Below are positions 35,390 to 46,959 of a stretch of DNA of 64,000 nucleotides, one piece after another. The stretch spans positions 17,622-81,621 of the forward strand of contig NW_025064930.1 in NCBI RefSeq assembly GCF_019112545.1. The letters are read 5' to 3'. Positions within the stretch are counted from its first letter, which is position 1, and the number at the start of each line of letters is the position of its first letter. The DNA comes from Guyanagaster necrorhizus. Its lineage: Eukaryota > Basidiomycota > Agaricomycetes > Agaricales > Physalacriaceae. The notes under the pieces were generated by a model that was given only the letters and a program-made list of their open reading frames with translations, was not told where the DNA came from and made no database searches. A program made the position numbers and the translations under genes.

Positions 35390-36035
35390 TATCCGCAAGA
35401 TATCATCCACCACAACGCGTCTATGCCGAGTCTTCTTGTTGGGATTTTGCTGGAAAGTTCTAGAAAGGGCAATCCGGCATCATGCCGAGAGTTGATGAGT
35501 AAGCTCGAGAGAAAGAGAAAGTTGTAGTAAATTCTAGATATAAGTCTGGAGAGTATAAATACAAGCTCTGTAGGAGCTGTAGAATAAGGAGTTCATACCT
35601 TCTGGCCTTACCAGCCTGGAGTCTACCCTGCGCATCACCGAGGATTTCCAACACTTCTGTAACTCAAAGAAGTAACACACGAAAGAGCTACCAAAGATAT
35701 GCAGTCTTGGTCGGGCCGTGCCATACTCGCCACTGGAACAAAATCCATTAGCTTCGACCCGATGTACGGTTGAGCTGGAGGATGCACCTTGTAAACAGGG
35801 CTTACGGAAAGGATGGCATTTTTGAACACTGGCTGTCGAGGTGAATGTGTAAAACAGAAGATTAGATCGACTATCAGACAAGTGTTAGCAAAGCACCGAG
35901 TGGAGCTGAAGCTGTAGTCTTACCATATAAGTCGGGTTCACGTGTATAAGTGAATTTCACAAGGCATCCTTTTTCCGAATCTCGTGGACATTTGACTGTA
36001 CGCGGTGTAACTTGCACGTTGATCACCCTGTCCAT
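35390..36035 (-). pseudogene. Possible unrecognised gene split by a solo LTR
   Basis: A leftward frame from ATG 36035 (MDRVINVQVTPRTVKCPRD) splices in frame over a typical 53 nt intron (35923-35871) into AILSVSPVYKVHPPAQPYIG and MARPDQDCISLVALSC. It then runs into the solo LTR at 35653. Beyond the LTR and one target-duplication copy the same frame closes at a stop near 35390. Further coding-like pieces lie upstream at about 36257-36900 (for example LKRVVTACDITLLSSGNRTA and AENKIRQLSADVDD), so this may be the 3' end of a larger gene. I recognise no family. Chance open frames remain possible. Confidence 0.25.
35432..35658 (+). mobile_element. Solo LTR (217 bp) with 5 bp target duplication CTTCT
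   Basis: The LTR spans 35437-35653, with the same termini and TATA-like box (35554-35561) as the copy at 4871-5087. The two differ at only seven positions. The pentamer CTTCT occurs at 35432-35436 and at 35654-35658. It sits about 270 bp upstream of the GH35 start codon, within that gene's likely promoter. Confidence 0.9.
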
Positions 36036-38190
36036 CGTCGGTCGTTTTAGCGATACATTCTACTTGGGACCCGCGAAGCTAGACAGCCGACGTACACTGA
36101 AGGAGTTGAAACTGTAAAACTGGTGATCTGCATACCGAGGATGCAGGCGAGAGGAAAATGAATTATATAACATCATATAGATAAAAGAGGGTCGTGGAGA
36201 AGGACGCGATGAGTGGTGACTATGCTCGTCCCTGACGATAGCAGACTTCGGTTCTATCAGGACTGAGCGTGACACGAGGCTGAGGATGTAGCTAGTGCGT
36301 AGAATGCGTCCAAAAGGCTCTTGTAAGCCTGGAAGGCACGTACTCGGACGGCAAGTGAACGTAGCGGCGCCGTCCTATTTCCCGAGGAAAGCAAAGTGAT
36401 ATCACATGCGGTTACGACCCGCTTGAGATTGTCACCTGGAAAAGGATTGGAGACCATGACTGTCGATTGGCTACGATGAGTATGTGTTCCATACATCAGA
36501 AGGAATGATGACTCACTTCTGCTACAACCTCGCAGGCTCGTCCAGTACTGGCGACGAAATCCGAGCCTGTGGTAGCAAGCGAGGTCCTAACGACAGCCTC
36601 GAACATGTCCAGACTAAGGAGCCTACCAAAAGGATATTAACACATCTTTTGGAACCAGTCAACGGGTCCTGCCAATTTCTGCAATGGAAGATGATCACTT
36701 AATGAAACTACGTATCACGAATAACGAGTACTTACGTCGTCGACGTCAGCACTTAGTTGTCTTATCTTGTTCTCAGCATTGTCAAGCATCTACCTTCTTG
36801 CAGTCGTCATCGATGCTTCTGGTGCACCAAGCACATGCTCCACCATCAGCTCGCTTCCGAAGTGAAATATACGAGACGCAGATACATGTGGTGGATCACC
36901 ATAAGTTGCTATTATTGTTGACTGTCACAACAAAAAAAAAATGAACGCAGTGACGGGCGACACCTGTTAGGCGAAGAGAACAGTGCAGAACGAGTTAACG
37001 GTCTATGTGTTCTGGTCTGGCCTAGTCTGCAGTTGATCAATGGTGGTGTTCCCGGAGGCGTGTAGTGAATATGTTTGGTAAACGAACTGGGCCAACGCGA
37101 TGCGGGTCTGTTCTTGGGTGATAGCCAGCTAGCTCATTAAACAAGTCATCTCTGTTTTAGGTCGGGAATGATCGTTCATTAATTTGCATGATGGGCTAAT
37201 GCGGAATGCAAAGCCAGGAAGTTTTGGAGTATCCTTCTTGATTGGAGCTCTTCCGAACATCTTTTGACACAGTTCTCGTGTATCGCCAACGAAAAACTGG
37301 GTGTGGGGGAAGTGTCGGCGGTGATAGATACTCTGTGAAGAAGTGGGCAGGAAAAATGGGTATTGAAACGATAGCGGGCTTGCGCCACTACAAGTGCCTG
37401 GATCCACCAGTGATTGACCGGTGGCTAAAGGCGACGACGAGCATCTGCCTTCGAAAGTTTGGGGTCTTCGCGAGAGTCGAACGACAACTGAACGGCCACA
37501 ACGTCACACCCGTTCGGGACGACGGCGTGGGAATGTCGTCTTTGAAAGAGTACGTGGTAGACAACAATTGCGCAATGATCCTAAGAAGGGTATTGGTTTG
37601 GACAGCGCAAGACTCTTTACGAAAACGATGATGACGAACTTCGAGTCGTTAAATGATGACAAGCGCTGAGATTCAACATGAATGAAATGAAGGAAAACAC
37701 GTGGCTCCGCACAAGATCCGAATGAACGTACATCTTCGTAGATGAGCATCGTGATTAACAGGGTTGCACACTATGTCGCCTTCTGGGTAAAGATCGAAGG
37801 AAGACCATGCACCGAGGATATGGCTATGAAGGCGAGTGGTGCCTCCACCCATCGTACTAGAACCAGAAGTTAGAATGGGTCCTTCGACAGGTGGAAAATG
37901 GGAGAAATAGCGTTCGTCGTTACATCGTCGATTGCGGAAACGAATCGGCACGATTTAGTCGCGCTTCTGTCAGCTCCGACTACGTCTGCTGGGGAGCTAA
38001 GGAGACGACCGAGTGGTGCGCTAAGTCTGCAAAGGGTGCCGACACGGTGGACAATAATAACGTTCCGATAGCATCTAGGTTCGATGCGACAGCAACCTGG
38101 TCTGCCTATAGACTGACGTGGAGAGGACTGATGAGAGCAATTCGACTATGTTTAGCCCAACGGTAGCTTTTGTGGCCATTTTAAACCGAT
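36036..38190. other. Region left of the transposon nest, nothing firmly recognised
   Basis: Apart from the coding-like leftward fragments noted with the possible disrupted gene, no domain, RNA gene or repeat is recognised. Open frames are short. Confidence 0.3.
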
Positions 38191-38195
38191 ATTAG

Positions 38196-38341
38196 TGTTG
38201 AAGTAGCACACCCTCCATGTCGCTCTTACCTTACATAATCATAGCTACCAATACTGGAGATCGAAAGTCAATGCTTACTAGCTTTTGACTTTTGACTCCA
38301 GACCTGGCTTTCCCGCCGCGCTATGCAACCTGCTCTCAACA
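38196..38341 (+). repeat. Copia 5' LTR (146 bp)
   Basis: It begins TGTTGAAGTAGC and ends CTGCTCTCAACA. Compared with the 3' LTR it lacks 51 bp and differs at three positions, each TG here and CG in the 3' copy. Confidence 0.95.
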
Positions 38342-38356
38342 GGTTATGGGCCCCGC
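38342..38356 (+). promoter_or_regulatory. Primer-binding site for a half-tRNA-iMet
   Basis: The bases right after the 5' LTR, GGTTATGGGCCCCG, are complementary to an initiator-tRNA anticodon arm (GGGCCCATAACC, containing the CAU anticodon). Copia of Drosophila and related elements prime from such an internal tRNA-iMet cut site rather than from the tRNA 3' end. The match is by eye. Confidence 0.6.
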
Positions 38357-38476
38357 GCCTTACTAAGCCAAGCAAACTTTTTTTGTTCCCTCTCGCGAAC
38401 CATTCACTAGACATCGAAGTCTCACTCACTTTCCTAAGGGATATCACTATCCATTTGGAAGTTGCATCCACCCATC

Positions 38477-39260
38477 ATGGGCCTCCACACACTCTCTAAC
38501 CCCAATGGTCTCTCCTTTTTTTCTCACACCACAATGAATGACTCAGATGTCATTGACACCACCAAATGTGGCTTTCCCAACCTCCACACTGGCAACTGGA
38601 ACCACTTTTCACCTTCATTCGAGGCCTACATGTGCATCAAGGGGCTATTCGGCCACTTTGACAGCACTGAGGAGCCACCAGAGCAAGTCAACCCTAGTGA
38701 ACTCACAAAGCTCAAAAAAAAGGAGATGAAAGCTTACCTTCAAGCTTGTTCATCTGCAGCAGGATACCTTTGGCTTTGCATTGATGAATCACAGTGTGCC
38801 CATGTCAGTCTCCTCATGTGTAAGCCCACAGCTATGTGGTTGAAACTGAAAGACATTCACCAACAGCAAAAACTGGGCACCTGTTTCAATGTCTATGATG
38901 CCTTATTCAGCATTTGGAAGGATGATGGAGAGTCCCTCTCTACTCTTGTTGGACTTGTCTCACAAGCTATACAAGACATCAAAGCACTCCACCCCAAAAA
39001 GTTCACCATCAATCAACTTGATGAAGAGCTTCAATCTATGACTCTCATCCATGCCCTCCCATCTGATTATGACAATTTTGTGTCATCAGTCCTTCTTCTT
39101 CATTCCCTCAGTCTTGACAAACTTGTTGCTGCCTTCCACACCAAAGAGATGCAGCACTGCTCTCATGACACCACTTTAGCAACATCATTCAAAGTGAGTG
39201 CTGTCAGAGTCCAAGCCACTCATGTGGCATCATCTGATACCACCTGCAGCTGGTGCACCA
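38477..39260 (+). pseudogene. Copia gag (interrupted in the zinc knuckle)
   Basis: This is an open frame from ATG 38477 (MGLHTLSNPNG). A second possible start is MNDSDVIDTTK. The domain is of the UBN2/DUF4219 capsid type: YLWLCIDESQ, MWLKLKDIHQQQKLGTCFNVYDALFSI, LDEELQSMTLIHALPSDYDNFVSS. It ends with the first half of a CCHC knuckle (CSWC), where gypsy A is inserted at 39261. The second half (HIEEEC) continues at 57734. No stop codon lies within this part, unlike the pol part. Confidence 0.85.
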
Positions 39261-39794
39261 TGTTAAGCCCAAATTCCACATGACTATCAACATGTGATAA
39301 ACTGTTCAGAACCTCACACTTTGGGTTAGACTGACAGAGTTCACTGATGTGTCAATAGAGTTGTGTAGTCAAGGTATTTGCAAGTCACTCAAGAGTAGAT
39401 GGTGAAGAATAAACTTTAGCTTGAAGCTGGAGTATTACAGTGAGAGCTACTCTACTTAAATACTAAATCCTTATTGTTCCAAGAATATAACTACCTAATT
39501 ATCCTTGCTGGTGCTGTGTAGCATATTGTCCAGCTGTTACTAAGATACCTACAAAAAGTATTGTCCTGCTGTTGTGCTGTTACTGCTGTTACTGCTGCAC
39601 AAAGATAAGAGAGGCTTCTCTGTCATTGTGCTGTTGCATGACTTCACAGCAGCGATCAGAATTGGGGTAGTGCTGATGACTAAGCATTCCCATGATCCTA
39701 AGCACCTGGTCTAGGCACTCTGACAAAGCAGAAATAGAGGTCAATCCCAAATAAATCAAGGAAAAAGGAAAGAAAAATAAGAAAAATCATAACA
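39261..39794 (-). repeat. Gypsy A 3' LTR (534 bp)
   Basis: Forward-strand termini are TGTTAAGCCC and ATCATAACA. It differs from the other copy at 15 positions (about 2.8 percent). Confidence 0.95.
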
Positions 39795-39826
39795 TTACCC
39801 CCTTCTTAAGACCATCATCCTGATGG
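39795..39826 (-). promoter_or_regulatory. Gypsy A polypurine tract and adjacent hairpin
   Basis: Read leftward, AAGAAGGGGGTAA abuts the 3' LTR (39795-39807) and would prime plus-strand synthesis. Just before it, at 39812-39826, CCATCAGGATGATGG forms a 6 bp stem with a 3 nt loop. The same hairpin occurs in gypsy B. Confidence 0.65.
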
Positions 39827-42800
39827 TTAATTTAGGGGTAAGTCCTCCAGGCCACTCACAGATGGCCTATCTGCTAGACCCATAATGTTAGACATGATCT
39901 CCCTTTTATCAAAGTGGAGATCTATCAGAGTATCTTGTTGATGTTGCAGGTATTGATGGAAGCTCCTCCTTTCCATTGTTATTTTGCTCTGTGGACTGCT
40001 GCTCATTTCTGGCTCCCTCATTGGAACCTGTTCTGGACATTGCTCTTTGTTGTATGTCCCATCCAGCCCTTTGGAGTTGAAATTTAGGTTGACATATTTG
40101 CTGATAACAACCCTGTTATTTTGCTGTTTATAGTTGTGTATCACTTCCTCTGCATCCATATATTTCTTGTTGACCCATTAGTTTGATTCTGATCCATAAC
40201 CTTTCCAGCTGACTAGATAGTCAACTGTCATCATCATTCCACCACCACATGCTCTAACCTTTCATAATCTGTGGTTTAGCACTTCATCGATTTTATAATG
40301 TTTCTTATCATCAATGAGTTCTGATGGTGGAGGCAGTGGTCATTCTTGATTTGGAAAGGCAGATGTGATATATGGTGTTAGTAATGTCTCATTAAAGACA
40401 TTATGAACTTTCCAAGTCACTGGGAGTTGCAATTTGTATGTGGAGTTGCTCATTTTAGCAATGACTTTGAATGGTCCTGTTTGTTTGTCTGCCAGTTTCT
40501 GTTTCGGGTGTGGGAGATGGAGATTTGTCATATCCAACCAAACTTTGTCATTGGTTGAATATTCATGCACAGGTCAATGGCGTTTGTCATACTGCTTCTT
40601 TATTGTTGTGACAGCCTTTTCAAGGGCTGTCTTTGTTTCTTCATGAATTTTTGCCATTGTGGCTGCAAAATCTGAGGATGCCAGTGTTGTTGTGTGTATC
40701 CATTCACTCTGCACAACTGGTGGGTTTCATTCATAGTTGACAAAGAAAGGTGTCTTGCTGGTTGCTGAGTGAACTCTGTTGTTGTGTTGAAAGGCAGCTA
40801 GTGCTAGCCACTTGGTCCAATTGTCTTGTCAGTAATTAATAAAAAGTCATAGGTACTTTTCAATTTCTTGATTGGCCCATTCTGTTTGACCATCTATCTG
40901 TGGATGATATGCCATTGAGGTATTTCATTTGATGTTGAGGAGTCAATACAAATCATCTAAAAATTTGGAGACAAATTGTGGTCCTCTGTCTGAAATCACT
41001 ACTTGAGGCATGCCATATTTTGCATAAACCTCATCTTGTAGGATTTTTGTCTATCCTTCTGATGTTAATTCTGTCAAGCAGGCAATCAGGATCATCACCT
41101 TTGAGAAGCAATTGACTATGATAATGATCACATCATAGCTATTACTTTCAGGAAGTCCAGTTATCATGTCCACCAAAATGTGGGTCCATGGGGATGATGG
41201 TACCTCATTCAGATGGAGTGAAGCTGCTTGGAGTTGTGTTGAGGATTTGCCACATTAACAAACCTCATAAGCCTTGACATATCAGGTGATATCATGGTCT
41301 ATTTTGGGCCACAAATATTCTCTTAAGACTAATTCCTTCATTTTAGTGATCCCAGGGTGTTCAGTGGTCATGTGATCATGACATGTGGTGATGATATCAC
41401 TATGAAGTCTCTGATCCCTTGGGATATAGATCTGTCCATTGTAGCAGATCAATCCCTCTTTTTTCTTCAGCCCCCACTCATGATTGAGTGAAGAGGCTAT
41501 TCTTTGATCTCACTTGTGGGGATCTCTGGTGGTGCTCTTGATGCATTTATGCATCTCCTCTTCAGTGGGCATGATCATGGCATGGAAGTGTTCTGGTCAT
41601 AATAGTACAACTTCCTTGTTGTCATCTCCTCTCTGATCATGATCAGCTCTGCAACTGAGGAGATTGGCCTTCTTGTTTGCTGCATCAGCCTTGTGATGTA
41701 GTGTGTACTTGTATTCAGATAGTTCTGTTACCCATCAGGCTTGTCAGCAATTTAGCTTTTGTGGAAGTTGGAAATATTGGAGATTCTGGTGATCTGTCCA
41801 GATCTTGAAGGTCTGGGCTGCTCCAATGAGATAATGCTGCCATTCAGCAAGGGCAAGCATTATAGTGAGGAGTTCCTTATTGTAGATTTTATAGTTGTGC
41901 TCAGTGACTGTGAGTATCTTTGACATAAAGGTGACTGATCACCATTTGCCATCCTGTTCCTGTGAAAGAACTGCTCCAATGGCACCTTCACTGGAGTTGG
42001 CTTCCATCCTGAATTTCCCATCCTGGCTTGGTATGGCCAAGATGACATCTTTGGCCAATCGACATTTGAGGTCATCGAATGCCATCTGTTAGGAGATTTC
42101 CCAGGTCTATGGGGAATTCCCAGTCAATTGCATCATGGGTCAGACTATTTTGCTGTAGTCTCAGATAAACCATCAGTAGAAGTTGGTGAATCTCAAAAAT
42201 GATTGCAGTTCCTTCTTCTTGGTTGGCTCTGGCCACTCAGCTACTCCTGCCACTTTGACAGGGTCCATTCTGATGCTTCCTTCACTGATAATGACTCTGA
42301 GGTATTCAGTTTCTAATACCTTGAATTCACATTTCTCTGCCTTGAGGAAAAGTTGGTGCTTCCTCATCAAGGCTAGTACTTGCTGTACTAGCTGTTGGTG
42401 TTCCTCCTTGGATTTGGACATAATGAGGATGTTGTCCAAGTAGATAGTGACCTTTCCAGTGGCAATGAGATCTTTGAAGATATCATTCATCATCCACTGA
42501 AAGGTTGCCAGCAAATTTCTGAGTTCAAAGAACATAACCATCAGTTTGAACAAACCATGGCTAGTTCAAAAAGCAGCCTTCCATTTGTCACCTTCTTTGA
42601 TATGCATATTGTTGTACCCCCACTGAACATCCAGTTTGATGTAGTACTTAGCACCTTGGAGTTTATTCATTAACTCTGAGATTAAGGGAAGCAGATAACA
42701 ATTCTTGATCATCATTTTGTTGAGCTTCTGATAATCCTGTACAGGTTGGAGCTTTCCATCCTTCTTCTTGATGAAGAAGAAGGGAGAGGCCATTGGTGAT

Positions 42801-43066
42801 TTTGATGGCCAGATTTGTCCACTGGTCAAATTCTCATTGAGAAATTTGTCCAATTCTTGTTGTTTATTGCTGCCAAGTGGATAACACTTGCAGTCCAGGT
42901 TGGCATTCACATTGGAGATTAATTCAATGGCATGGTCCCAGGGCTTTGGGTCAGGTAATTCATCGAAACTTTCTTTTTTGAGTAAGTTCTGATAGTCCCA
43001 TGCCTATTTGAGTACCATTTCCTCAAATGTCTTTTCCATCTTGCTGGCATTAGCCTTTGCTGCTAG
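39827..43066 (-). pseudogene. Gypsy A pol: RT, RNase H, integrase, chromodomain
   Basis: Read leftward. The RT fingers and palm lie at 42910-42560 (SPFFFIKKKDGKLQPVQDY, YYIKLDVQWGYNN) and 42553-42173, with YLDNILIM at the catalytic site where YLDD is usual. RNase H is at about 41990-41740 (YNKELLTIMLALAEWQHYL). The integrase zinc domain and core lie at about 41370-40700 (MPQVVISDRGPQFVSKFLDDLY, DGQTEWANQEIEKYL). The integrase C-terminus is at 40570-40340, and the chromodomain at about 40300-40140 (VDYLVSWKGYGSESN). A further ~95 codons continue to the stop at 39827. Many in-frame stops and shifts are present, several at positions where related copies have Arg. Confidence 0.85.
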
Positions 43067-43071
43067 GTCAT

Positions 43072-43515
43072 TGTTAGGCCCAAGCATCACATGCAGGCAA
43101 CCACATGATAAACAGACATCACCTCGCACTTCAGGTGATCATCCAAGTCCACTGATGTGATTGAAGCAATGTGTCACAAGGCTATTGAATAGCTCAAGAG
43201 TAAAATAGTATGTATAAACTTTAGCTCAAAGCTGGGGGTTAGCCTGCTAGGGCTGTCCCTTAAATACTGTACAAGTCCTGCTAATAATACTTTATGCTTA
43301 TTGTGGGTTTCTCTGTCCATTGTGCTCATTGTTCTTGAGCATTGCTACCATACATAAAAGGGGTATTATCTGCATTGTCCTTGGTTTTCCAGGTCTGGTG
43401 GTGGTTGTGCTGGCCAATCCATTCCATGGTCTTAGGTGCTGAGTTAGGTATCTTGACTAAGCATAAATAGGGGTCAAAGAGGAATAGGAATAAAGAAAAA
43501 GGAAAAATCATAACA
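43072..43515 (-). repeat. Gypsy B 3' LTR (444 bp)
   Basis: Forward-strand termini are TGTTAGGCCC and ATCATAACA. It differs from the 5' LTR at 24 positions (about 5.4 percent), almost all transitions. Confidence 0.95.
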
Positions 43516-43548
43516 TTACCCCTGTCTTAAGACCATCATCCTGATGGC

Positions 43549-46500
43549 TTAATTTAGGGATAATTTGTAGTCATATATGGCATCTGTCACATCCATATGT
43601 TTTTCATTTACCCACTGATTTGATTTGGGTCCATAGCCCTTCCAACTGACCAGGTAGTCCACCATTGTTGTCATCCTGCCTCCTTTCGCTTTAACTTTGC
43701 AGAGTTTGTGGGTGAGGACTTGATCGATTTCATAGTGCTCTTCACCATCTATCAGATCGGAAGGTAGAGGTGGCAGGCATTCCTGGTTAGGAAAGGCTGG
43801 TGTGATATATGGTGACAGCAGTGACTCATTAAAAACATCATGGATTTTCCAAGTATTGGGAAGGCAAAGTTTATAGGTGCTGGCCCTGACCTTTGAGATA
43901 ATAGGGAAGGGATCCATGCACTTGTCAGCTAGTTTGCATTTTGGGTGAGGCAGATGTAAATTTGTAGTATCTAGCCAGACCTTGTCATTGGTCAAGTAGA
44001 CCCATGCTGCATAGTGGTGTTTGTCATATTGGGCCTTTATCAATGATGCAGCTTTTTCGAGTGCAACTTTTGTTTCTGCATGTATTTTTGCCATTGTGGT
44101 GATGAAGTCTGTTGAAGTGGGGGTTGAGGTTTGGTGATGCTCAGTGTGAGCGATATTCAGATGTCTTCCATGATTAACAAAAAAGGGGGTTTTTCCTGTT
44201 GCTGAGGGTACTCGGTTGTTGTGTTGAAATGCTCTGAGTGCCAGCCACTTAGTCCAGTCATCTTGGCAGTAATTGATGAACAGCCAAAGATATTTTTCTA
44301 TCTCCTGGTTTGCTCATTCTGTCTGTCCATCAGTTTGTAGATGATACGCAGTGGAGGCATTCCATTTGATATGTAGGAGTCAGTATAGGTCATCAAGGAA
44401 TTTGGAGACAAATTGAAGACTCCTGTTGGAGATGACTACTTGTGGCATGCCATATTTGGCATAGACTTCATCTCACAGGATTTTTTCCCACCCTTCCAAA
44501 GATAGTTCAGTGGAACAGGGTATGAGGATGATTGTTTTTGAGAACTGGTCAACTATGACAAGGATTGCATCATAGCCATTGCAATCTGAGAGCCCAGTGA
44601 TCATATCAACTGAGATATGGGTCCATGAGGATGTCAGTACCTCATTTAGGTGTAGGAGTGTGGCATGAAATTGTGTTGATGCCTTCCCTCATTGACAGAC
44701 TTTACATGCTTTAACATATGTGATGATGTCATTCCCCATCTTGGACCACCAGTATTCCTGTAGAATGAGTTCCTTGGTTTTTGCAATATCAGGATGTCCC
44801 ACAGTGGCATGGTTGTGGCAGGTGGCAATGATCTTCCCATGTAGGCTTCACTCTCTGAGGATGTAAATCCTCCTGTCATAGTGAATCAATCCATTCTCTC
44901 TTGTCATCCCCCTTTCATGGTTAAGGGATGGGGCTATCCTTTGGTCCCATTTGTGAGGATCCTGGGTCGCACTCTTGATCTGCTTGTGTATCTCTTCTTC
45001 CATTGGCATTATCATGGCCCTGAAATGTTTGGGTCATAATAATGTGACTCCCTCATTATCGGCCTTGCCCTGATCATAATCTGCTTGTTGGCTGAGAAGG
45101 TCAGCTTTTTTGTTGGCGGTCCCTGCCTTATGATGCAGGATGTATTGGTACTGGCTGAGCTCCGTTACCCATTGAGCTTGTTGGTGGTTCAACTTCTGGG
45201 GTTGCCAGAAGTATCTGAGATTCTAGTGGTCTGTCCAGATCTCAAAGATCTTAGTGGCCCCTATCAGATAATGGTGCCACTCTTCCAAGGTGAGCATTAT
45301 GGTGAGCAGCTTCTTGTTGTATATTTCATAGTTTCTTTCTGTGATGGTGAGTGCTTTTGAAAGGAATGTGACCAGATGCCATCTCCCATCCTGCTCTTGT
45401 GAGAGTATGGCACCTATTGCCCCTTTGCTCGAGTCTGCTTTGACTTGGAACCTCCTCTCCTGAGAGGGGATTGTGAGTATGACATCTTCAGCCAATTGTC
45501 ACTTTAGGTCTTCGAATGCAGATTGCTGTGGGTTTCCCCAGGTCCAGGAGGTGTTACTGGTGAGTTGGGTCATTGGCCAAACAACTTTGCTGTAGTCTCA
45601 GATAAACCATCAGTAAAAGTTGGTGAATCCAAGGAAGGATTGTAACTCCTTCTTGGTCAGTTCTGGCCATTTGGTTACCCCCGCCACCTTGATGAGATCC
45701 ATTCTAATGCTCCCTTCACCAATAATCACCCTGAGATACTCTGTCTCGAGCACCTCAAACTCACATTTTTCAGCTTTGAGGAACAGCTTGTGTTTCCTCA
45801 TAAAGGCTAGCACCTGTCATACCAATCCTCTGTGTTCCTTCTTTGTTTGCAACATAATTAAAATGTTATCCAAATAAATCATGACTTTTCCAGTGGTGAT
45901 GAGGTCCTTGAATATGTCATTCATGATCCATTGGAATGTCGCAGGGGATTTGGTGAGTCCAAAAAACATGATGGTAGGCTCGAACAGCCCTTGGTTTGTT
46001 CTGAAGGTGGCCTTCCATTCATCCTCCTCCTTGATTCGAACATTGTTATACCCCCATCAGATGTCGAGCTTGGTATAGTATTTGGCCCCCTGGAGTTTGT
46101 CCATTAACTCTGAGATCAACAGAAGAGAGTATCAGTCCTTGATCATCATCTCATTCAACTTCTGATAGTCTTAAACCGATCAGAGTTTGCTGTCTTTCTT
46201 CTTTACAAAGAAGAATGGTGACACCATCAGGGATTTTGATGGTCAGATGCATCTGCTGGATAAATTCTCATCAAGGAATTTGTCAAGCTCCTATTGCTCC
46301 TGAATGCCAAGGGGATAAGTTTTGCAATCCAGATTGGCATTGGCATTTGGGATCAGCTCAATCACATGGTCCCAGGGTTTTGGGGCAGGGAGTTTATCGA
46401 AACTTTCCTTCTCAAAGAGATCCTGATAATCTTGTGCCCATTCTGGCACCATTTCTTCAAATGTTTTCTCTGCTTTCCCCTCATTGGCCTTGGCTGCCAG

Positions 46501-46620
46501 GTTATTGGCATGATAGACAGCTTGAATGTGAATCTCCTTCTGCAGATCTATGGCAAGGATTGTTTCCCCATCCTCCATTTCTTCATCCCACCTGTCTTCT
46601 GGGTCTTTGTTGGGCAATTT
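43549..46620 (-). pseudogene. Gypsy B pol: RT, RNase H, integrase, chromodomain
   Basis: Read leftward: the RT region at about 46330-45610, with YLDNILIM near 45870 and the thumb block HKLFLKAEKCEFEVLETEYL. RNase H is at 45495-45200 (FQVKADSSKGAIGAILSQEQDG, YNKKLLTIMLTLEEWHHYL). The integrase zinc domain is at about 44800-44670 and the core at about 44620-44150. The last uninterrupted frame, 44094-43549, carries the integrase C-terminus (HLPHPKCKLADK, VFNESLLSPYITPAFPNQE) and the chromodomain (YEIDQVLTHKL, VDYLVSWKGYGPKSNQWV), ending seven residues after TDAIYDY. Stops interrupt the upstream parts, for example after the integrase CVCQ motif, where Arg is typical. Confidence 0.85.
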
Positions 46621-46758
46621 GAATGAAATCTTCCAACATCAGCAGTGAGTGAAGGTGATCTGCCTGGTCTTCCAATTTATGAGCAGATTATGCTGTATGA
46701 GCCAGTCATGACCAAGGAACACTTCTTTGGTTCCAAGGTCAGTTACCACCAGGTCGAT

Positions 46759-46959
46759 TCATTTGGAATGGTCTCCGATGATGAGCCAGAGTTCGACGAA
46801 CTCAGTTATTAAGCCGGCTTGGTTTTTTGTTCCATCCACATTATAGACTGGGATAGGAGCTGTAGTGGTTCTTGTCAGGAGTTTGTTTTTGGTGACAAAG
46901 GCTTGATTGATCAAGCTCCCTGTGCATCCACTATCGATTAGAGTGGTAATTGAGTACAT
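46759..46959 (-). pseudogene. Gypsy B aspartic protease
   Basis: The leftward frame reads TTLIDSGCTGSLINQAF, with the retropepsin Asp-Ser-Gly catalytic triad and hydrophobic follow-up, then PIPVYNVDGTKNQAG (flap-like). It sits between gag and RT, as expected for gypsy. Confidence 0.75.
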
